Source: GCA-016699975 sp964420045 (GTDB lineage Bacteria > Patescibacteriota > Minisyncoccia > Moranbacterales > UBA1568). From it: a DNA stretch of 40,170 nt. Positions 1 to 7,170 of the stretch are shown here, one piece after another (within the stretch, counting starts at the first letter, position 1; each line of letters starts with the position of its first letter). The translations under genes were made by a program, and so were the position numbers. Location: NCBI GenBank assembly GCA_964420045.1, contig CAYQPQ010000011.1:1-40170 (forward strand), read 5' to 3'. The notes under the pieces are model-generated. The model was given only the letters and a program-made list of their open reading frames with translations, was not told the DNA's origin and did no database searches.

Positions 1-3
1 CAT

Positions 4-77
4 GGTCGGATGCCCGAGTGGTTAGGGAGAGGTCTGCAAAACCTTGTACAGGAGTTCGATTCTCCTTCCGACCTCCA
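4..77 (+). tRNA. tRNA-Cys (GCA)
   Basis: A full cloverleaf can be drawn. The acceptor stem GGTCGGA (4-10) pairs with TCCGACC (67-73). The anticodon loop CTGCAAA (34-40) places GCA at 36-38, and the T-loop reads TTCGATT. The discriminator is T74, as expected for cysteine tRNAs, and CCA is encoded at 75-77. Confidence 0.97.
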
Positions 78-88
78 AAAAGTATGCC

Positions 89-174
89 GGGCGAGTGGCG
101 GAATTGGTAGACGCAGTGGACTTAAAATCCGCGGTCCCTTACCGGACATGAGGGTTCGAGTCCCTCCTTGCCCA
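89..174 (+). tRNA. tRNA-Leu (UAA)
   Basis: The acceptor GGGCGAG (89-95) pairs with CTTGCCC (167-173) with one G-T wobble. The anticodon loop 121-127 places TAA at 123-125. A long variable arm, typical of class II leucine tRNAs, lies at about 133-150, and the T-loop reads TTCGAGT. CCA is not encoded, unlike in the neighbouring tRNA-Cys 11 bases upstream, with which it is probably co-transcribed. Confidence 0.97.
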
Positions 175-216
175 CAGAAAAGTTCAACAAGTTCTTTTTG
201 TATCGGAGGAAAAAAG

Positions 217-363
217 ATGTGGAAAAATGCGTACCCATGCCGGAGAGGAAAGACCGTCCGAAAACACCCTCGAGAATATTTTCGAAAACCGCCCTCTTGC
301 TGTTGCGGTGGACAACTTTCAGTGAATACATTTCGACTAGGGAGAGAAAACAAAAAAATATAA
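217..363 (+). CDS. possible small Cys-rich protein (48 aa), doubtful
   Basis: This short frame opens with ATG 7 bases after GGAGG (205-209), a better ribosome binding site than most genes here have. The product is basic and carries three adjacent cysteines (SCCCGG). I recognise no family. It follows the two tRNA genes directly. Overlapping frames on both strands are open too, so openness alone is weak evidence; chance is a real alternative. Confidence 0.25.
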   Translation: MWKNAYPCRRGKTVRKHPREYFRKPPSCCCGGQLSVNTFRLGRENKKI

Positions 364-408
364 ATGTTCTTGTACGGGTCATCCTTTCCCTCACAGAAAG
401 GGGTCGAA

Positions 409-489
409 ATGGTGCAACCACTATACTGGCTGCTATACGGAAGACGACGAAGACTCGCACCATTTTTTGAGCATGAAAATCTACTACTG
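409..489 (+). CDS. possible micro-ORF (26 aa) before a terminator, doubtful
   Basis: ATG at 409 lies 5 bases after AAAGGGG and the frame closes at 489, eleven bases before a rho-independent terminator. The peptide is hydrophobic at first (LYWLLY), then has four arginines in a row. The case rests only on the ribosome binding site and the terminator placement. The stretch 175-500 may instead be a tRNA 3' trailer or an unrecognised RNA. Confidence 0.18.
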
Positions 490-499
490 ACACTACTAT

Positions 500-522
500 G
501 AGATCTTTTGGATCTCTTTTTT
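500..522 (+). terminator. rho-independent terminator
   Basis: GAGATC (500-505) and GATCTC (511-516) form a hairpin with a 5-base loop, followed by six T. It would end transcription from the tRNA pair and whatever lies between them and this point. It sits just outside the convergent kinase gene. Confidence 0.65.
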
Positions 523-535
523 ATATGAAAACAGA

Positions 536-1054
536 CTACCGCTCCAATTTTGAGGCTTTTCGAATATACTCCACCGCTTCCTTCAACTCACTTCTCTCAG
601 AAATAATCTCCTCTCGGACACAATCGAGGAAATTCTTTTCTTTGTACCACGCTCGCATTTCTGGTTCACCAAACTCATGCTTATTTGGCTTGGTATCATG
701 GCGTTTGATCGTTTCTCCAAGGGAAATGTCGAAGTAAAAGAAGAAATTCTTCGAGGGATGCGAAACAATAATATCTTGAAACATTTTGCCATATCGATCC
801 CGATCAAATATTCCTTCCAGGATGACACTATACCCTTCTTGCAAGAGAAGAATTGTCACGGTTTTGATAAGTTCCGCATTATATCCACCCAGCATATCTC
901 TTTCTTTGAGAACAGTGCGCCGAAAATAATCTTGCTCCACATACGCCATCTTTCTCCCCTGTGCTAGCTCACAATCCTGTATTGCCTTGGCAATCGCACT
1001 CTTCCCCGCTCCGGACGGTCCACGAAGAACGATAAGTGTTGGAGCATTTTTCAT
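536..1054 (-). CDS. P-loop kinase/AAA_33-like nucleotide-binding protein
   Basis: The 172-residue product opens with a hydrophobic strand and a Walker A motif, GPSGAGKS, at residues 12-19. A DRDRYG segment and an FDISLGETIKRH segment follow. This layout is typical of small-molecule or RNA kinases of the zeta-toxin/AAA_33 fold, which phosphorylate a substrate with ATP. The substrate cannot be named from sequence. I chose the ATG at 1054 because it places the first beta strand at the N-terminus; a longer frame upstream overlaps udg. The start lies 4 bases after the udg stop, so the two are probably co-transcribed and translationally coupled. No partner antitoxin is adjacent, so a toxin role is not supported. 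Confidence 0.75.
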   Translation of the reverse strand: MKNAPTLIVLRGPSGAGKSAIAKAIQDCELAQGRKMAYVEQDYFRRTVLKERDMLGGYNAELIKTVTILLLQEGYSVILEGIFDRDRYGKMFQDIIVSHPSKNFFFYFDISLGETIKRHDTKPNKHEFGEPEMRAWYKEKNFLDCVREEIISERSELKEAVEYIRKASKLER

Positions 1055-1058
1055 ACCA

Positions 1059-1652
1059 TCAATTTTCTTTCCCGAGCATTTCCAAAATCTTTGGCATCTT
1101 CGCAAAATCTTTCATAAGAGTCTCGCGCATGGAGCCGTTGTAGAGCGCAGCGGCAGGATGATAGAGCGCGAAGAAAACATAGGTGCCAAGATCGGGAACC
1201 GTTCGGCGAAACGCCTTGCCATGCTCGACCGATATGCGCTTTCCCGGCACAAACCGTTCAAGCGCGTGCCGCCCTAGAAGAACAATGATTTTTGGAGCAA
1301 TGAGCTCTACCTGCGCGCGAAGCCACGGCCAGCATGCAGCAACTTCTTCCGGAAGCGGATCGCGATTGTTCGGCGGGCGATACTTCACGACATTGGTGAT
1401 ATAAATATCCTCCCGATTGAGTCCGATAGAGGCAAGCATCTCGTTCAAGAACTTCCCTGCCGCTCCAACAAACGGCTCCCCGGTTTCATCTTCCTTTTTC
1501 CCTGGAGCTTCCCCAATAAACAAAAGTCGTGCATCCGCACTCCCGATACCCGGCACAACATTGAGCGCCGTTTTTCGGAGCTCGCAAAGACAGCTCGCTG
1601 CCATCATGCGATTCAACTCAGCCAGCTCATGCTCTTTTTTTTCATTCACCAT
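1059..1652 (-). CDS. family 4-type uracil-DNA glycosylase
   Basis: Family 4 uracil-DNA glycosylases remove uracil from DNA as the first step of base-excision repair. The 197-residue product has the expected GEAPGKKEDETGEPFVG block (residues 48-64), ITNVVKYRPP-NNRDP (86-98), a P-x3-E-x3-C segment and a late HPAA motif. Family members normally bind a 4Fe-4S cluster through C-x2-C, a Cys in KCRPP and a later Cys. Here the N-terminal pair is C-x-C (Cys21, Cys23), the KCRPP cysteine is Tyr91, and only Cys107 is in the usual place. ATG 1652 is preceded by AAGGA at 8 bases. An upstream ATG at 1718 has a strong GGAGGAG but adds an unusual basic extension. Its stop is 4 bases before the kinase start. 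Confidence 0.88.
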   Translation of the reverse strand: MVNEKKEHELAELNRMMAASCLCELRKTALNVVPGIGSADARLLFIGEAPGKKEDETGEPFVGAAGKFLNEMLASIGLNREDIYITNVVKYRPPNNRDPLPEEVAACWPWLRAQVELIAPKIIVLLGRHALERFVPGKRISVEHGKAFRRTVPDLGTYVFFALYHPAAALYNGSMRETLMKDFAKMPKILEMLGKEN

Positions 1653-1803
1653 AAGGAAAGTCCTTGTCCAACGAGCTCTCCGCCTTGCCACGCTTATTGT
1701 AACAATACCCGTGCACATCTCTCCTCCGTACTCACCAAAAAATGTGGATAACATGTGAAGAAGTGCGAAATCCCCCTCTAGCAATTTTTCTTCTTGCTTG
1801 CAC

Positions 1804-1831
1804 TCCTACCTCCTACCTCCTACCTCCTACC
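1804..1831. repeat. heptanucleotide tandem repeat (TCCTACC)x4
   Basis: Four exact copies of TCCTACC lie in the 213-base gap between nrnA and udg. On the minus strand the unit reads GGTAGGA. The rest of the gap shows no gene; it holds one perfect DnaA-box 9-mer (TGTGGATAA, 1743-1751) upstream of udg. A similar four-copy heptamer (TTAGGAA) occurs at 24093-24120. Confidence 0.9.
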
Positions 1832-1865
1832 TTCTATCTTCCACATTCCCTTGCCTCTATCACCA

Positions 1866-2834
1866 TTATACCACCGCCCAACCATTCTCCAGGCGCGTAA
1901 TTTTCCCGGGAATCTCAAATCCGCTCGCCAGTCGATGTCCACCGCCGCCAAATCGATGCGCAATCTCCGAGACATCAATATTGTGCTGCTCCAAAGAACG
2001 CAAGCTCGCACGAACCGTCTCATCATCTCGCTCCGAAAGCACCATAGCAAACTTCGCTTCCGGAACCGTGCTTAATATAGAAGTAACATGATAAATATCC
2101 TCAACCGACGCCTGACATTCCTCGACATCCCGTTTCGTTACCGCTGTCACCAAGAGACCATTTTTCTCATTCAAGACAGAGCGCTCAAATGCCTTTCCCC
2201 ACAACCGAAGCGCTGGAATACTCTTGTTGGTAAAAAGCGCATCTACAATGCGATCAAGCGGCGCCCCCTTTTTCATAAGTACTCCGGCAATATCCATAAC
2301 ACGCGGCGTCGTGCAGATATGCTGAAAGTTGCCCGTATCAAAGATGATCCCCGTAAGAAGCGCTGTTGCAATTTTTTTATTGAATTCTGCACCAATACTC
2401 TCCAAATACGAATAGATCAACTCACACGTAGACGAATAGCGCGCATCTACAATCTCGAGATCACTGGGCACAGCAATACCAGGGTGATGATCTATGGTAA
2501 CCGTCACTTGACGACTCGCTATGTGCGGAAGAATACGATCAAATCCGCGGTCAACCGAATCACAGGCAATAATCGCGCCAAAACGAGATACATCCAGCTG
2601 ATCCGGATGCAGAAACGTTGTCGACGTTTCAGAGAGCAACTCGGTTAGCTGCGGTGGAAACGGATCAAAACAAGCAAGAGAGACCTCTTTTCCTTGGCAG
2701 ATCAAAAACTCGGCAAGCGCCACTGTTGCACCTACCGTATCAGCGTCCGGGCGCGTATGCGCAAACAAGAGAAACGAGGGTGATTTCTTGATAACATACG
2801 ACAGCGTCCGAAATTCCGAAGCAAAAGCATTCAT
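1866..2834 (-). CDS. nrnA: DHH-family phosphoesterase (NrnA-like oligoribonuclease/pAp phosphatase)
   Basis: The 322-residue protein has both halves of a DHH/DHHA1 enzyme. The N-terminal half carries HTRPDAD (26-32), CDSVD (91-95), the signature DHHPG (115-119) and GIIFDTGNFQH. The C-terminal DHHA1 half carries GGGGHRLASG. In NrnA these residues bind two Mn2+ ions and cleave short RNA oligomers or 3'-phosphoadenosine 5'-phosphate, recycling nanoRNA left by other RNases. The usual DGDALGS after the first His is DADTVGA here; the metal-binding aspartates remain. The start ATG overlaps the rbfA stop as ATGA, a common arrangement that implies translational coupling. A DHH enzyme specific for cyclic dinucleotides is possible but no GdpP-type PAS or GGDEF part is present. 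Confidence 0.9.
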   Translation of the reverse strand: MNAFASEFRTLSYVIKKSPSFLLFAHTRPDADTVGATVALAEFLICQGKEVSLACFDPFPPQLTELLSETSTTFLHPDQLDVSRFGAIIACDSVDRGFDRILPHIASRQVTVTIDHHPGIAVPSDLEIVDARYSSTCELIYSYLESIGAEFNKKIATALLTGIIFDTGNFQHICTTPRVMDIAGVLMKKGAPLDRIVDALFTNKSIPALRLWGKAFERSVLNEKNGLLVTAVTKRDVEECQASVEDIYHVTSILSTVPEAKFAMVLSERDDETVRASLRSLEQHNIDVSEIAHRFGGGGHRLASGFEIPGKITRLENGWAVV

Positions 2835-3193
2835 ACCGAAGGCATATCATCCTGCTCTTTTTTCAATACTGAAAGCGTTTCCTCAACCGCCTGAGCATTT
2901 CTTTCGGTCACATCATGCTCCAGGAAAATACGCGGTAACGGACGCATGTGCAGGCGTCGATTTAGCAATCCTTGGATTTTATACAATTCATATTCGAGTG
3001 ATTTCATGACATATTCCGCTTCCTGTTCTGGGAATACACTCACAGACACCCTCGCTTCTTTTAGACTTGGAGTTGCTCGAACCTTAGCAATTGTCGCAAA
3101 GACACCGGTTTTCAGAGATACCTCCGTCAAAAGTATTTTCCCCAGCTCTTCTTTGAGGAGCTCATTCACCTTTTCAAGACGCAAAGATGCCAT
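2831..3193 (-). CDS. rbfA: 30S ribosome-binding factor A
   Basis: The 120-residue protein matches RbfA along its length. It has a basic N-terminus (RLEKVNELLKEELGKIL), a central KH-type fold with LKEARVSVSVFP, and the end segment LHMRPLPRIFLEHD. RbfA binds immature 30S subunits near helix 1 of 16S rRNA and is needed for late processing, notably in the cold. It is the first gene of the rbfA-nrnA unit, a pair often seen together in bacteria. A sigma-70-like promoter lies 28 bases upstream. Confidence 0.95.
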   Translation of the reverse strand: MASLRLEKVNELLKEELGKILLTEVSLKTGVFATIAKVRATPSLKEARVSVSVFPEQEAEYVMKSLEYELYKIQGLLNRRLHMRPLPRIFLEHDVTERNAQAVEETLSVLKKEQDDMPSV

Positions 3194-3220
3194 ACAAGTC
3201 AGACCACAAAAAGAAGGCGT

Positions 3221-3249
3221 AGTATATCAATTTCTACTCAAAGAATCAA
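3221..3249 (-). promoter_or_regulatory. promoter of rbfA-nrnA
   Basis: On the minus strand TTGATT (3249-3244), a 17-base spacer and TATACT (3226-3221). The -10 is preceded by TGA, giving an extended -10. Predicted transcription starts about 20 bases before the rbfA ATG. No other gene lies in 3194-3329. Confidence 0.75.
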
Positions 3250-3329
3250 GAAACTGTACAGAAACCAACAAAAAGAAATTCACCATCAGCACTTCTCTAC
3301 CAACACATTGAAAGGCGCGATATGTTCGG

Positions 3330-3401
3330 TGCCCCCAGTATGAATCGAACATACATCGCTCCCTTAGGACGGGACCGTTCTATCCGTTGAACTATAGGGG
3401 C
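3330..3401 (-). tRNA. tRNA-Arg (CCU)
   Basis: Read on the minus strand, GCCCCTA pairs with TGGGGGC in the acceptor stem. The anticodon loop GTCCTAA carries CCT, and the T-loop reads TTCGATT. The discriminator is A and CCA is not encoded. It follows tRNA-Ala on the same strand by 27 bases. Confidence 0.95.
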
Positions 3402-3428
3402 GAATGCACAACCAAAGAAAACTCCCGG

Positions 3429-3501
3429 TGGACCGTAGGAGAATCGAACTCCTCGCCTCTTCCATGCCATGGAAGCGCTCTACCAAATGAGCTAACGGCC
3501 C
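3429..3501 (-). tRNA. tRNA-Ala (GGC)
   Basis: Read on the minus strand, the acceptor GGGCCGT pairs with ACGGTCC with one G-T wobble. The stem CTTCC/GGAAG encloses ATGGCAT with anticodon GGC. The T-loop reads TTCGATT. The discriminator is A; only CC is found after it. Confidence 0.96.
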
Positions 3502-3513
3502 AAATAAGCATTT

Positions 3514-3975
3514 TCACGAGATATCCACAACTTTCCCACAAAATGCCGCGTTCGTAATAGGTTTAGAACATCGTATCATGTTTCTTTGCTTCGTCAAACA
3601 AACAGCGCAAAACAACACCTCATTGAACCACTCCGGGCTAAAGCCCCGGAGATTGGAAAAAACATGAAATGTTAATTCTCGACTTGAAAGTTCCGGAAAC
3701 TCTTGTTGAATCTTTCTTGATGTTTTTCCTTTGAGATACTGAACGAGCTTGCTGACGGAGAGATAGGGAGGAATAGAGATGTATATGTGAATATGATCCC
3801 GAGCAACAGTTCCTCTGACTATTTCAACTTGATTTTCTTTGCATATCTCTCGCACCAAATCCCTTGCCCTTGTGGCAATATCACCCACCATGACAGGATA
3901 TCGGTACTTTGTTATCCAGACGATATGGTATGTACAGTCAAACGTGGTATGAGAGGTTTTGCGATAGTACTGCAT
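3514..3975 (-). pseudogene. tnpA: truncated IS200/IS605 Y1-transposase (TnpA)
   Basis: The first hundred or so residues are a good match to single-strand Y1 transposases: YHIVWITKYRYPV, then RDHIHIYISIPP with the HxH of the HUH metal site, then LVQYLKGKTSRKIQQEFP. After about residue 105 similarity stops. The frame then runs through the element's end hairpin (3631-3651) into unrelated codons until 3514. The helix with the catalytic tyrosine that attacks DNA is missing, so the protein cannot transpose by itself. The start at 3975 is the Met of MQYYRKTSHT; another Met lies seven codons upstream. Confidence 0.85.
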
Positions 3976-4030
3976 CATATGATACAAGACTATCACAGGA
4001 TTCCTGTTGAAACGACGGACTGGAAGTCCG
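3631..4030 (-). mobile_element. IS200/IS605-type remnant with both end hairpins
   Basis: Two subterminal palindromes flank the broken tnpA. The one on the gene's 5' side is CGGACT-TCC-AGTCCG (4016-4030). The one on its 3' side is CTCCGGG...GCCCGGAG with one bulge (3631-3651). IS200/IS605 elements are cut at such hairpins and have no terminal inverted repeats or target duplications. The 400-base span is shorter than the usual 600-750, consistent with an internal deletion that removed the tnpA 3' end but kept the end hairpin. Such elements may still move if a full TnpA is supplied elsewhere. Exact cleavage sites cannot be set from one copy. Confidence 0.75.
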
Positions 4031-4586
4031 GGGTTTTACTCCCAAATTTGAGACAATAAACCTCCCTGCGTCAAGCGCGCAGGATACACAGGAAGCATCT
4101 ACTGCCTGATATTGCAGAGTTACGCCCAAACAATAAAAATAGCCCAAACGCACGACAATATAACTTGAGATCTCACTCGTGTTACACAATGTTCCACGCA
4201 ATAGAGGCGCTACAAAAGCACATAAAGACTCAATGGCATATCACAGAGAGCTAAAAAACTTCCCACGAAAAAGCAGTGTATCCAATACAAAAATAGCATT
4301 TCCCACATTTTCCCTGTCAGCATTCAGAAGAGTATATCTAAAGTTCCACGTGTAACAATCAACAAAAAAGAGAGGATGCAACACATGAGACGTTCCACAA
4401 AGAAAAGTTTAAACATGCTTCTTGGAACATCTTGCCATCAGACAACACTGACATACTCCGAATAGAGAAGTGCGCCTTTACTCAGGCTACGTTTTTCCCT
4501 ACAAGATCTATTGATACTTTTCCCGTTTATACCATTCCGAGAAAAATAAAGTTTCCACGTGCAACATGCATCAACGAGACACCTAG

Positions 4587-4602
4587 CTTTCCACGTGAAA
4601 CA
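4587..4602. promoter_or_regulatory. parS: parS-like site
   Basis: CTTTCCACGTGAAACA. The right half is identical to the canonical ParB site. It is the middle of a trio at 4551, 4587 and 4622 with 35-36-base spacing. Confidence 0.75.
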
Positions 4603-4737
4603 ATACAAGAATGATATGAGTCGTCCCACGTGCAACATGATAATTTCATTTTTCAACAAAGCAAGAAACGAAGAAAGCGTATAATCATTGCGAGAATCGC
4701 CAAGAAATTAACGAAGACTCTTTATTGTGATCCCTTA

Positions 4738-4899
4738 GAGGGTGTCTAAAAAAACTCTACAAAAATGCACAATGTAACCCGCTTTTCCGAAAGAAATTCT
4801 TTTTTTGCGGCTTTCCTACCTACCGGCAGGCAGGCGTATGAAGTGTAAGACAAGCAAAAAAAGAATTTCTTTCGGAAAATAGCCTTTTTAGACACACTC
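4738..4899 (+). mobile_element. 162-bp inverted-repeat element (MITE-like), copy 1
   Basis: The ends GAGGGTGTCTAAAAA and TTTTTAGACACACTC are inverted repeats and are flanked by TTA on both sides (4735-4737, 4900-4902), a likely 3-bp target duplication. Internally, CCGAAAGAAATTC and GAATTTCTTTCGG make a longer imperfect palindrome, with TACCGGCAGGCAGG at the centre. It has no transposase gene. Other copies are at 5975, 33348, 35997 and 40143. Confidence 0.9.
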
Positions 4900-5230
4900 T
4901 TATCAACGGAAGAAAAAACTTGTGAAATTCTTCTTTATATTTTGGATTATTTCGATTCGATTAACATGACAGTTCTCGGAAGAGAGAGTTGGAAGTTATA
5001 CAAAATGAAAGCGCTGATTGTTTCACGTGGAATAGAGAGTGCCAGGAATATTAATGCAGAGCTTTAGTATAAATATTCCACGTGAAAAACAATAATCAGG
5101 AAAAAACATAGCCACACAATACTTCTACGGACAAATTCATGCTTATTCAAACTGAAACACTACAATTGAACAGTTCCACGTGGAAATATTCTTAATAAAA
5201 CAAGTAAATCTCACCCAAATAAATTCTAAA

Positions 5231-5246
5231 TATTCCACGTGAAACA
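5231..5246. promoter_or_regulatory. parS: parS-like site
   Basis: TATTCCACGTGAAACA. The core and right arm are exact; the left arm differs at two bases. It is 59 bases from the site at 5172. Confidence 0.75.
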
Positions 5247-5592
5247 GAGGCATTCCAACGCTCACAAAAGACTTCTCGCCAAATAAACGCACTGACAGAC
5301 GCACCATTGAATTCTTTTAAAGAAACAGGTTGTTCCACGTGGGAGCACGCTATGAATAAAACAGTGTCTCACATGGAACATGTTCAGCAGGTCTTTGGTT
5401 ACACATGTTGTTCCACATGAAACTCCAGAAATGAAAAAGGTCGTATTCTCCTACAACTAGAGACACTTGTCACGCTTCCGGAGAAGGCGAAGCAAAGGCA
5501 GAATATCAAGATCAGCTTTACCGCATATTCCGCATATAACATTCCTCCGTGGTCCACCACGAAAGAGTTACCCGAAACAAAGATAAACTATC

Positions 5593-5646
5593 TGTTCCAC
5601 AAAGAACATCTCGCGAACCCACAAAATACTTGTTCTTTGTGGAACA
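5593..5646. repeat. inverted pair of variant parS-like 16-mers
   Basis: TGTTCCACAAAGAACA (5593-5608) and its exact reverse complement TGTTCTTTGTGGAACA (5631-5646) lie 22 bases apart. They keep the parS arms but lack the CACGTG core, and could form a 16-bp hairpin. A decayed relative lies at 4391-4406. They may be a second site class for another protein. Confidence 0.6.
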
Positions 5647-5706
5647 TAAAAACCATATACGTAAGAAAATATATTAGACCTACTGCTTAATTAATTTTTT
5701 GCTTTA

Positions 5707-5958
5707 CTAAAGCCAAAAAAGCCACAAAGCAAAAATGTTGCTTTGTGGCTTAACAGAGATAAAAACGGATAGTTTTTCATAAAAATCGTGTTTATTGGGA
5801 AGCGGGTCTATTGAATCCACCAAAAAATGAGCCCGGGAAAGCAAGCAGAACGTGATGCTTTCCAAGAAAGTATGGATATCATTCTGAATAGTTCCATGTG
5901 GAACGTGTTTTCCAGATATGTCAACAAGCGCAAAAAGAGCGGCATCGAGTGCAAGCAT
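5707..5958 (-). CDS. doubtful 83-aa frame inside the parS-like array
   Basis: This is an open frame without a convincing ribosome binding site. I recognise no family. It contains the parS-like site at 5890 and its 3' end runs into a terminator hairpin. The inverted-repeat element copy 2 lies directly upstream. It may be the decayed 3' end of a former gene or pure chance. I list it only because the terminator suggests that leftward transcription once ended here. Confidence 0.15.
   Translation of the reverse strand: MLALDAALFALVDISGKHVPHGTIQNDIHTFLESITFCLLSRAHFLVDSIDPLPNKHDFYEKLSVFISVKPQSNIFALWLFWL
5715..5751 (-). terminator. strong rho-independent terminator, minus strand
   Basis: A perfect 14-bp stem AAGCCACAAAGCAA/TTGCTTTGTGGCTT with a 5-base loop is followed on the minus strand by a run of six T. 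There is no T run in the other direction. What it terminates is unclear. Confidence 0.7.
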
Positions 5959-5974
5959 TTACCAAGATGTCTAA

Positions 5975-6136
5975 GAGGGTGTCTAAAAAGCTCTACAAAA
6001 ATGCACAATGTAAGCGCTTTTCCGAAAGAAATTCTTTATTTTGCGGCTTTCCTACCTACCGGCAGGCAGGCGTACGAAGTGTAAGACAAGCAAAAAAAGA
6101 ATTTCTTTCGGAAAAACAGCCTTTTTAGACACACTC
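5975..6136 (+). mobile_element. 162-bp inverted-repeat element, copy 2
   Basis: Same orientation as copy 1, with ends GAGGGTGTCTAAAAAG and TTTTTAGACACACTC. The flanks are TAA on the left and TAT on the right, so the 3-bp duplication is imperfect. It is the second copy inside the parS-like array. Confidence 0.88.
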
Positions 6137-6164
6137 TATATAGAAACACAGGATATGTCGAAAA

Positions 6165-6200
6165 TGATTCACGTGAAACAATTTTGATCCACGTGGAAAC
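6165..6200. promoter_or_regulatory. parS: double parS-like site
   Basis: TGATTCACGTGAAACA (6165-6180) and TGATCCACGTGGAAAC (6185-6200) are 20 bases apart, start to start, the tightest pair in the array. They are about two helical turns apart, so both centres face the same side of the DNA. Confidence 0.75.
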
Positions 6201-6377
6201 ATACGAGTAGATGCTTTATTGTTAATCTTGACCCATACAAGAAAGATAAAAGAACGCTCATTAATACCTAGCTCAAATCTCTTCAGATAAGCCATTTTTG
6301 AAAGAGTAAAAACCTTTATTGAAGCCGATATTCTAGATATTTAAAAGAAGCCTCTCTGGAGTCTCGAAAATTTTTTA

Positions 6378-6426
6378 TGTTTCATATGAAACACCTGCAA
6401 GGCTCCTAAGTGTTTCACGTGAAACT
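6378..6426. promoter_or_regulatory. parS: best parS-like site and a perfect-palindrome variant
   Basis: TGTTTCACGTGAAACT (6411-6426) matches the canonical ParB site at 15 of 16 positions. TGTTTCATATGAAACA (6378-6393) is a perfect 16-bp palindrome with a CATATG core. They are 33 bases apart. Confidence 0.82.
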
Positions 6427-6706
6427 TATCAAGATACCCATTCTTCTATATTTCAAGATGTACAGGGGAATCTAGAGGATATCTTCTATGTTATCACCAA
6501 AGGGAAATATCTAGAGTTCCGAAAGAATACCCAAACTGTTTGAAAGAAAATAGCAGCATCCAAAACAGACTCCGTATTATTTTGGTATTGATTGTTACAT
6601 GTGGAACTATTCTGCTCGAGAACTGGAAAAATATTCGCTATCCAAAAGATCCAAGAAATAACAAGGACCTTTATCAGAAAAAACCTTCCATGCTTCACGT
6701 GGAAAG

Positions 6707-7164
6707 CAATACGTCCGTCACTTTTCACATCAAACATAATCAGTTGTCAATTACAAAAACATCCAAAGCAGTCACTTTTCTGCACAGCATAAGAAACACT
6801 CCGGACAAATAGGGGAACCACCGAAAAAATGAGTGATTCTGAACACCCACATACTCTGCTGGAATTCCACGACCCCTATTGATTTTCGTTTCTAAACCTT
6901 GAAAGAGTCCGGTTAAAAAGAATTATCTGAAGCGGCTCTAGAGACTGCACTCCCACCAAAATAATCATACGATGTGCTACAAACAACCACACCCTTGAAA
7001 ATCCCCTCAATAAAAGATTTGTTTTTTATTTTTAGACACGCTGCTCTATTTCAAACATTCAAAGAAACAACAATAAGAAGCCCGGGAGATTTGAGCCTTG
7101 ACATATTTTTGAGAGAGCTATCAAAAAGACACTTCAACAAAGAGAATTTTTTAAAAAAGTATGC
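6707..7164. other. gene-free stretch after the parS-like array
   Basis: I see no credible gene: frames are short and lack ribosome binding sites. The stretch is AT-rich and ends in the promoter of the next gene. A degenerate parS-like half (CTTTTCACATCAAACA) lies at 6721-6736. TTTTTAGACACGCTG near 7030 resembles one end of the 162-bp element but no partner end was found. Confidence 0.5.
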
Positions 7165-7170
7165 TATACT
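7165..7170 (+). promoter_or_regulatory. extended -10 promoter of the 7198 gene
   Basis: TGC followed by TATACT gives an extended -10 about 28 bases before the ATG. No good -35 is seen at the right distance. A TTGACA near 7098 is too far upstream to pair with it. Confidence 0.5.

Larger units (their letters stand above)
4190..6706. other. parS: parS-like array, putative chromosomal centromere
   Basis: The canonical ParB site is TGTTTCACGTGAAACA. In this gene-free region I find 13 sixteen-mers with a CACGTG core and matching arms, starting at 4342, 4551, 4587, 4622, 5019, 5074, 5172, 5231, 5331, 6165, 6185, 6411 and 6691. Five more have CACATG, CATGTG or CATATG cores: 5365, 5409, 5890, 6378 and 6593. 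Weaker relatives start at 4190, 4391, 5593 and 5631. The best (6411) matches 15 of 16 bases. Sites are 20-60 bases apart within groups. ParB binds such sites, spreads as a CTP clamp and recruits ParA and SMC. No parA or parB is in the window, so ParB itself is inferred. Confidence 0.85.

Noticed and set aside
175..500. RNase P RNA, because of GAGGAAAGACCG near 250
   Set aside because: The other conserved blocks (the ACAGAA...GGCTTA type and the central AGGGTGAAA type) are missing.
1743..1751. Perfect DnaA box (TGTGGATAA) as evidence for an origin upstream of udg
   Set aside because: A single box with no cluster, no AT-rich run and no skew change.
4190..6706. CRISPR array, because of regularly recurring motifs
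   Set aside because: The recurring units are 16-bp palindromes with variable spacing, not direct repeats of 24-40 bases with constant spacers, and no cas genes are present.
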